Notes: generated by a model from the letters alone, not told the origin. Shown: positions 54,760 through 63,407, counted from the first letter of the stretch. The stretch is 64,000 nt of DNA from Siccirubricoccus sp. G192 (GCF_019084075.1 NZ_JAHREN010000001.1:3383501-3447500), one strand, 5' to 3'. Translations and numbers: made by a program.

Positions 54760-54839
54760 CCCGCGCCCTTCCCTGTGATGCAATGTTACCACGCCGCCGC
54801 TTGATCGCGGGCGGCCAGGGGGCGATCTAACGGCCGCCC

Positions 54840-54990
54840 ATGAATCCGCGCAACGACGCCACCCCCGAACCGCCCCCCGCGCTCTCGACCCCCCCTGGTC
54901 TGGGCCGGGGGCGGGCTGCTGCTGACCCTGACCCTGTGGCTCAGCAGCATGATCGGGCTGTTCCGCGCCCTCGCCAGCCTGTTCCACTGA
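54840..54990 (+). CDS. Small membrane protein upstream of the XpaC-like gene (one-base frameshift)
   Basis: The frame from ATG 54840 reads MNPRNDATPEPPPALSTP; removing one C from the C7 run 54889-54895 lets it continue LVWAGGGLLLTLTLWLSSMI, a membrane helix, to a TGA at 54988-54990. The result is 49 residues with one span and a cytoplasmic Pro-rich start. Its stop overlaps the ATG of the next gene (TGATG), implying coupled translation. I do not recognise a family. Confidence 0.55.
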
Positions 54991-55739
54991 TGCTGGACCG
55001 GTTCCTCGGCGGCTGGATCGGGCTGCGCGCCCGGGCGCGCGGGCTTGGCCTGCCCTTCTTCGCCTGGCCCCTCCTGCCGGCGGCCCTGATCGCGGCGATC
55101 GGCCGGGATGACCGGATCGTGCTCGGCTGCGCGCTGGGCTTCGGCCTCAGCCTGTTGGCGGCGCGGGTGCTGCGGCGCGGCCGGCGGGGCGATGCGAACC
55201 GCGCCGCCTGGATCATGGCCGTGGCGACCGGGCTGACCGCCTGGCTGGCAGCGGATATGGGCCATGTCCTGCCCTTCCTGATGGCCGGCGGCGCCCAGCT
55301 CGGCACCCGCATGATGTACCAGGCCCTCCCCGAGGCCGCGCCACCGCCGCCGCCTCCCCCACCACCCCCGCCCCCCGGCCCGATCGAGGAGGCCCGTGCC
55401 CGCCTGGCCCGGATCGAGGGCGTGGCGGACCGGCTGGCCGACCCCCGCGTCATGGGCGTGGCCCAGGCCATGGAGGAGGTGCTGGACGACCTCACCGCCC
55501 GGCCGGACCGTCTGCCCCTGGCGCGGCGCTTCCTGGCCGTGCATCTCGATGGGCTGGAGCGGATCACCACCAGGCTGGAAGCCGGCGCCGCCCCGCCCGA
55601 GAAACTGCCGGCCCTGCTGGAGGAACTCAGCCGCACCGCCGGGGAACTGCGGGAGCGGTTGCGGCGTGAGGAAACCGAAGCCCTGGACATCCAGGTGAAG
55701 GTCCTGTCCGACCGGCTGCGCGAGGAGGGTTATCGATGA
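54990..55739 (+). CDS. XpaC-like protein (5-bromo-4-chloroindolyl phosphate hydrolysis family)
   Basis: ATG 54990 gives 249 residues. Two or three hydrophobic spans (LPFFAWPLLPAALIAAIG, IVLGCALGFGLSLLAARVL, AAWIMAVATGLTAWLAADMG) lead into a 12-Pro run and then a helical cytoplasmic domain (ARLARIEGVADRLADPRVMG, LAVHLDGLERITTRLE). The cytoplasmic part resembles the XpaC family, commonly paired with TelA. Function unknown; tellurite and stress links are reported for the pair. It overlaps the TelA start by 4 bases. Confidence 0.75.
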   Translation: MLDRFLGGWIGLRARARGLGLPFFAWPLLPAALIAAIGRDDRIVLGCALGFGLSLLAARVLRRGRRGDANRAAWIMAVATGLTAWLAADMGHVLPFLMAGGAQLGTRMMYQALPEAAPPPPPPPPPPPPGPIEEARARLARIEGVADRLADPRVMGVAQAMEEVLDDLTARPDRLPLARRFLAVHLDGLERITTRLEAGAAPPEKLPALLEELSRTAGELRERLRREETEALDIQVKVLSDRLREEGYR

Positions 55740-56879
55740 GCCAGAGCCTGAACGAGACCCCGGCCAGCCAGCAGGCCGTCTCGGTGCGCGATGCCACCGC
55801 CGCGGCGCTGCAGGCGGCGGTCGCCTCGCCCCCCCGCCGAGCATGATCCGCAGGTGGAACAGCTTGCCGCGCAGCTCGACATCGCCGATCCCGGCAGCAT
55901 CCTGCGCTTCGGCCAGGAGGCGCAGAGCCGCGCCACCGCCGCCGCCGATGCCATGCTGGAAGGCGCCCGCAACCGCGAGGCCGGCGAGGCCGGGCAGACC
56001 CTCTCCAGCCTGCTCGGCACGCTCCGCGGCTTCGACATGAGCGGGCTGGCGGCGAAGCGCGGATTCTTCGCCCGCATCTTCAACCGCGCCGGGGCCGATG
56101 CGGCGCGGGTGCTGCAACGCTACGAAACCATCAAGGGCCAGGTCGAGGAGGTGGGCGACCGGCTCGATAGCCACCGCACCCGGCTGCTGGAGGATGTCGA
56201 GAAGCTGGAGCGCCTCTATGGCGCGACGCTCGACTGGTTCCATGCCCTCGGTGACCATATCGCCGCCGGCGACGTGGTGCTGCGGCGCGTCGATACCGAG
56301 GCCATCCCGGCGGTGACGCGGGAAGTCGAGGGCGGCGACGCGGTGGCGGCGCAGCGGCTGCGCGACCTCCGCGCCGCGCGGGACGAGCTGGAGCGGCGCG
56401 TGCATGACCTCAAGCTCACCCGTCAGGTGGCGATGCAGGCCCTGCCCTCGATCCGGCTGATCCAGGAGAATGACAAGGCGCTCGCCTCCAAGATCCAGAG
56501 CGTGATCGCCAATACCGTGCCGCTCTGGCGGCAGCAGCTTGCCCAGGCGCTGGCCATCCAGAACATGCGCGAGGCCGGGCGGACGCTGAAGGAGGCGACC
56601 GACCTCACCAACGAACTCCTCACCGCCAATGCCGAGCGGCTGCGCGAGGGCAACCTGGAGGCCCGCACCCAGCTTGAGCGCGGCGTCTTCGACATCGAGG
56701 CGGTGAAGAAGGCCAATGCCTCGCTGGTGGCAACCATCGAGGACAGCCTCCGCATCGCCCAGGACGCCCAGGTGCAACGCGCTGCGGCCTCCAAGGAGTT
56801 GGAGAAGGCCGAGGCCGAGATCCGCCGCGCGCTCACCGCGACCAGGGCTTCCCGGACGGAGGTGCGCCGGCCTATGTGA
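55736..56879 (+). CDS. TelA family toxic-anion resistance protein (one-base frameshift)
   Basis: ATG 55736 opens MSQSLNETPASQQAVSVRDA; deleting one C of the C7 run 55829-55835 joins it to EHDPQVEQLAAQLDIADPGS and on to the end, giving about 380 residues. Long amphipathic helices dominate: QRYETIKGQVEEVGDRLDSH, RQVAMQALPSIRLIQENDKA, LAQALAIQNMREAGRTLKEA. TelA/KlaA proteins confer tellurite or antimicrobial tolerance in some hosts; the chromosomal role is unknown. Third gene of the small-protein/XpaC/TelA operon. Confidence 0.87.
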
Positions 56880-56907
56880 GGCAAGGCGCTGAACCGGGGG
56901 AATTCCC

Positions 56908-57870
56908 ATGCTGACACGTCGCACGGCGCTCACCGCCGCCCTGGCCGCGCCCCTGGCAGCGCGCGCCCAGCCCGCTTGGCCGAACGGCCCCATCCGCATC
57001 ATGGCGCCCTTCCCGCCCGGCGGCAGCGTGGATACCATCGCGCGGCTGATGGCGCCCTCGCTGCAACAGGCGCTCGGGGTGCCTGTCGTGGTGGAGAACC
57101 GCTCCGGCGCCGCCGGCGCGCTGGGCACCGCGGCGGTGGCGCGGGCGGCGCCGGATGGCCAGAGCTGGGTGCTGGTCTTCGACAGCCACGCCACCATGGC
57201 GGCGCTGAATCCCAATCTCGGCTTCGATCCGCGGCGGGACTTCGCCCCGGTGATGCTGGTGGCGACCGCGCCCATGCTGCTGACCACGCCGCTCTCCCGC
57301 CCCTGGCAGAGCCTGGAGCAGGTGGTCGCGGCCGCGCGGGCGAGGCCGGAGACGCTCACCTATGGCACGGTCGGCGCCGGCAGCCTGAGCCACCTCACCA
57401 TGGAGGTGTTGCAGCAGCGCGGCGATTTCCGCCTGGTGCATGTGCCCTATCGCGGCGGCGGGCCGCTCGCCACCGCCGCGGCGGCGGGCGAGATCGACCT
57501 CGCCATCGCCTCGCGCGTCGGACTGGGCGGCCAGGTCGGGCATCGGCTGCGGGCCCTGGCGCAGAGCGGCGCCCGACGCTCCCCCGCCCTGCCGGATCTG
57601 CCGACCATGCAGGAGGCCGGCTTCCCCGGCGTGGCCGCCGAGGCTTTCTGGGGGATGCTGGGCCCGGCCGGCGTGCCGCAGCCGGTGATCCGGCGCTTCC
57701 ATGCCGCGCTGGTGGCGGCACTCCGCGAGGCCACGCTGCGCCAGCGCCTGGTGGAGGGCCAGGGGGTGGATATCGTCGCCTCCTCCCCCGAGGAATTCGG
57801 TGCCTTCCTCGACCGGCAGATGGAGCAATGGGGCCGGGTCGTGCGGGAGCGGAACATCCGGGCGGATTGA
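56908..57870 (+). CDS. Bug family tripartite tricarboxylate receptor
   Basis: A 320-residue secreted protein: leader MLTRRTALTAALAAPLAARA, then WPNGPIRIMAPFPPGGSVD, VVVENRSGAAGALGTAAVA and YGTVGAGSLSHLTMEVL. It is the fourth Bug receptor of the window, again without TctA/TctB. The gene is 28 bases after telA and 219 bases before the zinc alcohol dehydrogenase gene; that gap holds no gene I can support, only a minus-strand frame starting MSEFLSRLGDASPPG that resembles nothing known. Confidence 0.92.
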   Translation: MLTRRTALTAALAAPLAARAQPAWPNGPIRIMAPFPPGGSVDTIARLMAPSLQQALGVPVVVENRSGAAGALGTAAVARAAPDGQSWVLVFDSHATMAALNPNLGFDPRRDFAPVMLVATAPMLLTTPLSRPWQSLEQVVAAARARPETLTYGTVGAGSLSHLTMEVLQQRGDFRLVHVPYRGGGPLATAAAAGEIDLAIASRVGLGGQVGHRLRALAQSGARRSPALPDLPTMQEAGFPGVAAEAFWGMLGPAGVPQPVIRRFHAALVAALREATLRQRLVEGQGVDIVASSPEEFGAFLDRQMEQWGRVVRERNIRAD

Positions 57871-58089
57871 GGCCGCCGGCCACGCGGCGCGGAGTTCAGC
57901 CCCGGCGGGCTGGCGTCGCCGAGCCGCGACAGGAATTCGCTCATCGCTGCCCCCTCCGGTTCCCGGCTGGAACGCCGCCGGCGAGGCACCTTTGCCAAGG
58001 GGCGATGGCAGGGGCCGATGCCCCGCCTTGACCGCAGCCCGCGCCCGCTGTCCCATCGCCGCCACAGCATCCAATCGGGGAGGACGGAC

Positions 58090-59157
58090 ATGCGCGCCTG
58101 GGCCGTGATCGAGACGGGAAAGCCGCTCAAGGAGATCGAACTGCCGACGCCGGAGCCGAAGGGCGCCGAGGTGCTGCTGGAAGTCACCCATGCCGGCGTC
58201 TGCCATTCCGACCTGCATATCTGGGAGGGCGAATACGACCTCGGTAGCCGCGGCAAGATGCGGCTGACCGACCGCGGCGTGGTGCTGCCGCTGGCGATGG
58301 GGCATGAGATCGTCGGCCGCGTCGTGAAGCTGGGGCCGGATGCCGCGGGCCAGGGCTCCAAGGTCGGCGACCTGCGCCTGGTCTATCCCTGGGTCGGCTG
58401 CGGCAAGTGCAAGGCCTGCCAGGCGGATGAAGAGAACATGTGCCTCACGCCGCGCTCGCTTGGTGTCTACCAGAATGGCGGCTATGCCACGCATGTGCTG
58501 GCCACGCATGTGAAGCACCTGATCGATATCGAGGGCGTCGATCCGGCGCTGGCCGCCACCTATGCCTGTTCCGGCGTCACGGTCTATTCGGCCATCAACA
58601 AGCTGCTGCCGCTCGATCCCGACGAAGCCATCGTGGTGGTGGGCGCCGGCGGGCTCGGGCTCAACGCCATCGCGGTGCTGAAGGCGCTCGGCCACCGGCG
58701 GATCTGCGTGGTGGACGTCGCGGAGGACAAGCTGGCGGCGGCGCGCGAACAGGGCGCGACCGAGACGGTGCTGGCCAGCGCCGAGGGCACGACGCAGCGC
58801 ATCATCGAGGCCTGCGGCGGCCCGGTGGCCGGGGTGGTCGACCTGGTGAACGGCACCCAGACCGCGCGCTTCGCCTTCGACGCGCTGCGCAAGGGCGGCA
58901 AGCTGGTGCAGGTCGGGCTCTTCGGCGGCGAGATGTCGATCCCGCTGCCGCTGATGCCGATCCGGGCGCTGACGGTGCAGGGCAGCTATGTGGGAAATGT
59001 GAAGGAGCTGCGCTCGCTCATCGACATCGCCAAGGCGGGCAAGATCCCGGGCATCCCGGTGGCCAGGGAGCCGCTGCGCAATGCGGATGCGGTGCTGAAC
59101 CGGCTGCGCGAGGGCAAGATCGTCGGCCGCGTGGTGCTGACCTCCGACACGGCCTGA
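58090..59157 (+). CDS. Zinc-dependent alcohol dehydrogenase (MDR superfamily)
   Basis: ATG 58090 with GGGAGG upstream gives 355 residues. Catalytic zinc ligands are in HAGVCHSDLHIW and GHEIVGRV; the structural zinc site has four Cys in GCGKCKACQADEENMC. The Rossmann motif is VVVGAGGLGLNAIAVLKALG, then VDVAEDKLAAAREQGA. It oxidises a primary or secondary alcohol or reduces the aldehyde with NAD(H); substrate unknown. The tandem family C repeat starts 3 bases after its stop. Confidence 0.93.
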   Translation: MRAWAVIETGKPLKEIELPTPEPKGAEVLLEVTHAGVCHSDLHIWEGEYDLGSRGKMRLTDRGVVLPLAMGHEIVGRVVKLGPDAAGQGSKVGDLRLVYPWVGCGKCKACQADEENMCLTPRSLGVYQNGGYATHVLATHVKHLIDIEGVDPALAATYACSGVTVYSAINKLLPLDPDEAIVVVGAGGLGLNAIAVLKALGHRRICVVDVAEDKLAAAREQGATETVLASAEGTTQRIIEACGGPVAGVVDLVNGTQTARFAFDALRKGGKLVQVGLFGGEMSIPLPLMPIRALTVQGSYVGNVKELRSLIDIAKAGKIPGIPVAREPLRNADAVLNRLREGKIVGRVVLTSDTA

Positions 59158-59160
59158 CTC

Positions 59161-59280
59161 GGCCCGATGACCGCAGGGCCGCATGGCCCGAAGGTCTGAA
59201 TCGGGCCGAAGATGCAAGGCGGCCCGATGACCGCAGGGCCGCATGGCCCGAAGGTCTGAATCGGGCCGAAGATACAAGGC
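59161..59280 (+). repeat. Family C palindromic repeat, direct tandem of two 60-base units
   Basis: 59161-59220 and 59221-59280 are identical except for one base (GATGCAAGGC versus GATACAAGGC). Each unit is GGCCCGATGACCGCAGGGCC, loop GCAT, GGCCCGAAGGTCTGAATCGG and a GCCGAAGATGCAAGGC-type tail. Outer CCCGAT/ATCGGG, ACC/GGT and GGGCC/GGCCC stems are intact. Beyond it, 59281-59430 shows no gene. Confidence 0.88.
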
Positions 59281-59430
59281 CGGCGCCGCGCAACGCGCGA
59301 CATCCGGCCGCAACAGGCGGAACCGGTTTTCGCGTGCCGCGGCATCGGCCGGAAACAGGGTGGTCCTAGACCTGGCATCCGTCGGACGGGGCATCGGGCC
59401 CCGCCCGGAGAATGCAAGGGACAGGACGCT

Positions 59431-59790
59431 ATGACACGGACCACGATCCTCGCCTCGCTGCTGGTGTTCGGCATCGCCGGAACGGCCGGGGCGCAATCCA
59501 TGCCCGAGGCCGATGCGACGGCCTACCTGCCGCCCGGGATCGGCAATGTGGTGGGCGGCAGCGCGGCACGCCTGCTCGGCGGCGGCGACAACAGCCTCGT
59601 GCAGCATGAGCCAGGCGGGCCGGTGCAGGCCGGACGCGCGGCGCGGCTGGCGGGAGTGGGTGGCGAGACCGAGATCATCTACCTCGACCCCCTGCCGCTG
59701 GGCGCCCATGGCCGGGACGCCATGCTGCTCGGCGGCAGCGACAACGCGACGATCGTCTATCTCGATTCCGCGCAGCGCCGCCGGGGGTGA
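59431..59790 (+). CDS. Small secreted hypothetical protein
   Basis: A 119-residue protein with a clear signal peptide (TRTTILASLLVFGIAGTAGAQS). The mature part has two related segments, VVGGSAARLLGGGDNSLVQH and AMLLGGSDNATIVYLDS, each with LLGG-x-DN, which looks like an internal repeat. No Cys in the mature part and no known family. RBS AAGGGACAGGA precedes ATG 59431. Confidence 0.7.
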   Translation: MTRTTILASLLVFGIAGTAGAQSMPEADATAYLPPGIGNVVGGSAARLLGGGDNSLVQHEPGGPVQAGRAARLAGVGGETEIIYLDPLPLGAHGRDAMLLGGSDNATIVYLDSAQRRRG

Positions 59791-59860
59791 GGTCCCGGGC
59801 CGCGCAAGGGAGAGCGGGAGCGTGCGGCGCTCCCGTGAACCAGGGCGAAGGGAAAGCGCC

Positions 59861-60358
59861 CTAGCGCGGCCGGATCGGCCAGGGCAGGCCGCGCACCGGG
59901 TCGCCCGGCGGGTCGGGCGTCGCGGCGATGCGGGCCAGGGCCTGGTCGTGCCCGGCGCGGCCGGCGCGGCATTGCTCGGGCGCCGGGCCAGCGGGATAGG
60001 CGCCGACCACCAGCAGGTCCGGGCTGGCGCCGAGCTTCCTGTGGCCGGTGCCGGCCGGCAGCACCACCACATCGCCCGCCGTGAGATCAAGCGCTTGGCC
60101 GCCCTCGCCCCCGAGCTGCACGCGAGCCGTGCCGCGGGCGATGGCCAGCGCCTCATGCGCATTCGGATGGTAGTGGTGCCAGGGGTGGATGCCGTTCCGC
60201 CAGGCCGGCGGCCAGGCATTGCGCGCAAACAGCGCCTCCGCCGCCGCCGGATCATCGGCGGGCAGCACGCCGCGGAACAGCAGCGCCGGCAGCCGCGGGT
60301 TGTTCGGCACCTCGCCGTCATCGGCGAAGGCCAGGGTTTCGGGTTCCGTCATGGCCAT
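59861..60358 (-). CDS. Cupin domain-containing protein
   Basis: A 165-residue single-cupin protein. Motif 1 is HPWHHYHPNAHEALAIARG with metal-ligand His residues and Glu; motif 2 is DLTAGDVVVLPAGTGHRKLG with the final His. The N-terminus FADDGEVPNNPRLPALLF resembles the YjlB subgroup. Function unknown; such proteins may be metal-dependent dioxygenases or isomerases. It is divergent from the cysteine-dioxygenase-like gene, 83 bases apart. Confidence 0.85.
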   Translation of the reverse strand: MAMTEPETLAFADDGEVPNNPRLPALLFRGVLPADDPAAAEALFARNAWPPAWRNGIHPWHHYHPNAHEALAIARGTARVQLGGEGGQALDLTAGDVVVLPAGTGHRKLGASPDLLVVGAYPAGPAPEQCRAGRAGHDQALARIAATPDPPGDPVRGLPWPIRPR

Positions 60359-60441
60359 GCCCCTTAACGGGGCGCGTCCTTGGCCGTTCCCATTCGGCCC
60401 GCGGGCGCGCTAGGCTGCCATTTCTTGAGGGAGGCAGCGAC

Positions 60442-61042
60442 ATGTCAGGAATCCGGCGTCTGCGCGAATTCGTGCGGGACATGACCAGGCTGGCGGATGC
60501 GGGGGGCGACGGAGCCGCGCTGGCTCACCGAGGGTGCCGGGCTGCTGCGCGGCCTGATCGCGCAGGATGACTGGCTGCCGGAGGAATGCGCCGTCGCCGG
60601 GCCGACCTATCGGCAATACCTGCTGCATTGCGACCCGACGGAACGCTTCTGCCTGGTGAGCTTCGTCTGGGGCCCGGGCCAGCGCACCCCGGTGCACAAC
60701 CATACCGTCTGGGGCCTGGTCGGGATGCTCAGGGGCGAGGAAATCTCCACCGAGATGCGACCCAGCCCCGCCGGCGGGCCGATGCTGCCCGGCCAGGTGG
60801 ACCGGCTGCATCCTGGCGAGGTCGTGGCGGTGAGCGCCAATACCTATGACATCCACGTGGTCGAGAATGCCTATCGCGACCGCACGAGCATCAGCATCCA
60901 TGTCTATGGCGGCAATATCGGCGCCATCGCCCGTAGCGTCTTCGCCCCGGAGACGGGCGCGCAGCGGCGCTTCATCTCGGGCTATACCAATAGCACCGTG
61001 CCCAATCTCTGGGACCGCAGCCAGGAGATGCTGGCGGCCTGA
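60442..61042 (+). CDS. Cysteine dioxygenase-type cupin (one-base frameshift)
   Basis: ATG 60442 opens MSGIRRLREFVRDMTRLADAG; removing one G from the G6 run 60501-60506 joins it to TEPRWLTEGAGLLRGLIAQD, giving about 199 residues. Iron ligands are HNHTVWGLVGML (HxH) and the later His in YDIHVVENAYRD. This is a bacterial 3-mercaptopropionate/cysteine dioxygenase-like fold that adds O2 to thiols; whether the substrate is cysteine, 3-mercaptopropionate or another thiol is not clear. RBS GAGGGAGG is upstream. Confidence 0.87.
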
Positions 61043-61065
61043 GGCTCGGCGGGGTCAGGCCGCCC

Positions 61066-61647
61066 TCATGGCGGTGCGAATTTCTTCGACCAGACCCTGC
61101 GGCCGCCGGCATAGGCGAGCAGGCGGCCGAGCCGGGTGAGGGTGCCGGGCGATGGCGGGTCGGAAAACAGCCGATCCAGCAGCCTGGCCTGGAAGCGGTG
61201 CAGCGCTTCGGACAAATCCCGGTTCGGCATGTAGCAGGGCAGCATCGGCAGCGCGCTGTAGAGGCCGAGGCGGCGGGCCAGCATCAGCCCGCCCATGCGC
61301 AAGAGCCGCATGGCCCGCCGCGCGGCCCGGCAGAGCCAGTATTCGATGCCGCGCAGCGCCGGCGGGCACTGCGGCAGGGTGAGCGCCACCAGCAGGCGGG
61401 ACCAGAGCCCGGCATGGGCGAGGCGGCGGAAGTGGCGGCTGACGGTATCGGGCTTGCCGAACTGCTCCGGCAGGGCATGCCAGGGCTGGCCGGAGACGGC
61501 GATCCACAGCATGGCGTCGAGGCGGCTTCGCCCTGCATCGCCGAGCGGCCGTCCGGCGCTGCCCTCCCGCCGCAGGAAGGGCGCCAGCACCGCCCATTCC
61601 GTATCGCCGAGCGGCGCCCAGGCGCGGCGAGGGGTGAAGTGCGGCAT
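61066..61647 (-). CDS. Transposase-derived DUF4096-type protein (IS5-like N-terminal domain only)
   Basis: The 193-residue protein starts LGDTEWAVLAPFLRREGSAG and continues DAMLWIAVSGQPWHALPEQF and PDTVSRHFRRLAHAGLW, the DNA-binding N-terminal domain of IS5-family transposases. The DDE catalytic domain is absent; instead residues 105-193 are an Arg/Leu-rich segment (IEYWLCRAARRAMRLL, LSEALHRFQARLLDRLF). A strong RBS (AGGAGG) and a promoter with consensus spacing precede it, and no inverted repeats flank it. It looks like an expressed, domesticated or truncated gene. Confidence 0.7.
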   Translation of the reverse strand: MPHFTPRRAWAPLGDTEWAVLAPFLRREGSAGRPLGDAGRSRLDAMLWIAVSGQPWHALPEQFGKPDTVSRHFRRLAHAGLWSRLLVALTLPQCPPALRGIEYWLCRAARRAMRLLRMGGLMLARRLGLYSALPMLPCYMPNRDLSEALHRFQARLLDRLFSDPPSPGTLTRLGRLLAYAGGRRVWSKKFAPP

Positions 61648-61680
61648 GCCGGGGCCTCCTGGTGGTGGACAGCAGCCAGG

Positions 61681-61710
61681 AACATATCAGGAACGTTATG
61701 AAGAAATCAA
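61681..61710 (-). promoter_or_regulatory. Sigma-70-like promoter of the DUF4096-type gene
   Basis: On the minus strand TTGATT (61710-61705) and TATGTT (61686-61681) are separated by 18 bases in an AT-rich island. The start codon is 34 bases further on with AGGAGG between. The region 61711-61954 shows no gene. Confidence 0.55.
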
Positions 61711-61954
61711 GCGTTCTGCAAGCCGGGTTGCGGGTTGCGCCGAGGCGGCACTGGAGACGCCCGGGGCCATCCGCGATGGGGCGGCTGCACGGGAGCAATG
61801 CGCCATGGTCTGCGCAGCCCCCTGCCCCGGCTGCCGCAGGTTTCCGGCCCGGCCGCGCGGCGGGGTGGCAGGCGCTCCTTGCCTGATGCCGTTACGGCTG
61901 GGCACGCCTTGCCTCCCGGCCGGCACGCTCGCCCATGGCGCGCGCCCTGCGCTG

Positions 61955-62351
61955 CTACCAGGCATCGGCGCTCGCCTTGCCGTCCTGGGCTACCCGCCGG
62001 CGATATTCGAGGGCAATTTGCCTGAAGGCCGCGTCCCTGGCCGCCGGGTCCGGCTGGCTGGCGCCGCGCCGCGCGCGGTCAGCGCGGCAGACGCCCTCCA
62101 ATGGCCATTGGGCGCAGTAGCGGCGCATGGTCGGCGAGAGGCTCTCCTGCGCACCCGTCCCGGAGCGGTCCAGGCTGCGCGTGCCATCCATGATGGCTCC
62201 GCCCCAGCGCCATGGCGCCGTAGCCCGCGCCGAGCGAGGCCGAGGCATCCGGGCTGTATCGTGCCCGCGCGGGCAGCGCCGCGGCCATGGCGAGGAGGAG
62301 GACGGGCCAGTTCGGGCGAAGGGCCCGGAAGCGGTGGCCGGGGATGGGCAT
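61955..62351 (-). CDS. Small secreted Cys-containing hypothetical protein (one-base frameshift)
   Basis: ATG 62351 (RBS GGAAGGAGGAAGG) gives a leader RALRPNWPVLLLAMAAALPA, then RYSPDASASLGAGYGAMALG. One frame over comes GAIMDGTRSLDRSGTGAQES, MRRYCAQWPLEGVCRADRA and a helical Arg-rich tail. Dropping one base at 62201-62205 joins them into about 131 residues. Two Cys eight residues apart may form a disulfide. No known family. Confidence 0.55.
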
Positions 62352-62414
62352 CGGCCCTTCCTCCTTCCGGAGGGAAGCCATGCCCTCCCGGCCCCTGGGC
62401 CGACCCGCCCCGCC

Positions 62415-63407
62415 CTACAGCTTCACCCTGAGCAGGTTGGCGATCTCGCCCAGGATGCCGCGCCGGAAGGCCAGCACCACCACGACGAAGATCCCGCCCT
62501 GGATCACCGTGACCCAGGCGCCCATCTCGGCCAGGTAGTTCTGCATCGTCACGACCACTGCCGCCCCCACCACCGGGCCGAAGAGGGTGCCGAGGCCGCC
62601 TACCAGGGTCATCAGCACCACCTCGCCGCTCATGGACCAATGCACGTCGGTCAGGGTGGCGATGCCGAAGACCAGGGATTTGGTCGCCCCCGCCACGCCC
62701 GAGAGGCCGGCGGAGAGAATGAAGGTCACCAGCTTGTAGTCGTCCGTCCGGTAGCCGAGCGAGGTGGCGCGCGGCTCGTTCTCACGGATCGCCTTCATCA
62801 CCTGGCCGAAGGGCGAATGCACCACGCGCTGGATCATCAGGAAGCCGGCCAGGAAGACGCCGGCCACGAGCCAGTACATCGACATGTCGCGGTCGAGCGG
62901 GATCAGGCCGAAGAGGCTGCCGCGCGGGATGGCCTGGATGCCGTCCTCGCCGCCGGTGAAGGGGGCCTGGACGCAGAAGAAATAGATCATCTGCGCCAGG
63001 GCCAGGGTAATCATGGCGAAATAGATGCCCTGGCGGCGGATGGCGATCCAGCCGGCCACCACGCCGAGTGCCGCCGCCACCAGCCCGCCGGTGATGATGG
63101 CGAGTTCCGGGCTCAGCCCCCAGACCTTGGCGGCATGCCCGGCAAGATACCCGCCCATGCCGAAATAGGCGGCATGGCCGAAGCTCAGCAGCCCGACATA
63201 GCCGATCAGCAGGTTGAAGGCGCAGGCAAACAGGGCGAAGCAGAGCAGCTTCATCAGGAAGACGGGGTAGAGGAAGAAGGGCGCGACCGCCAGGAAGACG
63301 ATCATCACCAGCAGCGCCGCGAGCTGGGCGCGGGAGAAGCCCCAGAAACCCGCCGCAGCGGCCGGCTCGCCCTGCAGGGTGCCGGCGGTGATGGCAGTAT
63401 CGGCCAT
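62415..63407 (-). CDS. livM: Branched-chain amino acid-type ABC transporter permease LivM
   Basis: A 330-residue inner-membrane permease with about ten spans. Hallmarks: LLCFALFACAFNLLIGYVG, LLSFGHAAYFGMGGYLAGH, IRRQGIYFAMITLALAQMIY, the ATPase-contact loop SPFGQVMKAIRENEPRATSL and LVGGLGTLFGPVVGAAVV. It partners LivH, encoded 2 bases upstream on the same strand. Imports branched-chain amino acids, urea or aromatic acids depending on the receptor, which is not in the window. Confidence 0.94.
   Translation of the reverse strand: MADTAITAGTLQGEPAAAAGFWGFSRAQLAALLVMIVFLAVAPFFLYPVFLMKLLCFALFACAFNLLIGYVGLLSFGHAAYFGMGGYLAGHAAKVWGLSPELAIITGGLVAAALGVVAGWIAIRRQGIYFAMITLALAQMIYFFCVQAPFTGGEDGIQAIPRGSLFGLIPLDRDMSMYWLVAGVFLAGFLMIQRVVHSPFGQVMKAIRENEPRATSLGYRTDDYKLVTFILSAGLSGVAGATKSLVFGIATLTDVHWSMSGEVVLMTLVGGLGTLFGPVVGAAVVVTMQNYLAEMGAWVTVIQGGIFVVVVLAFRRGILGEIANLLRVKL

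Noticed and set aside
54786..57359. An 857-residue minus-strand open frame
   Set aside because: It is the shadow of the XpaC/TelA genes on the opposite strand; no domain and no start context.
56872..60321. An 1149-residue open frame on the minus strand
   Set aside because: It runs antisense to telA, a Bug receptor and an alcohol dehydrogenase that all have clear motifs; its composition is repetitive His/Arg/Gly and matches no family.
61066..61647. A complete IS5-family insertion sequence
   Set aside because: No catalytic DDE domain, no terminal inverted repeats or target duplication seen around it.
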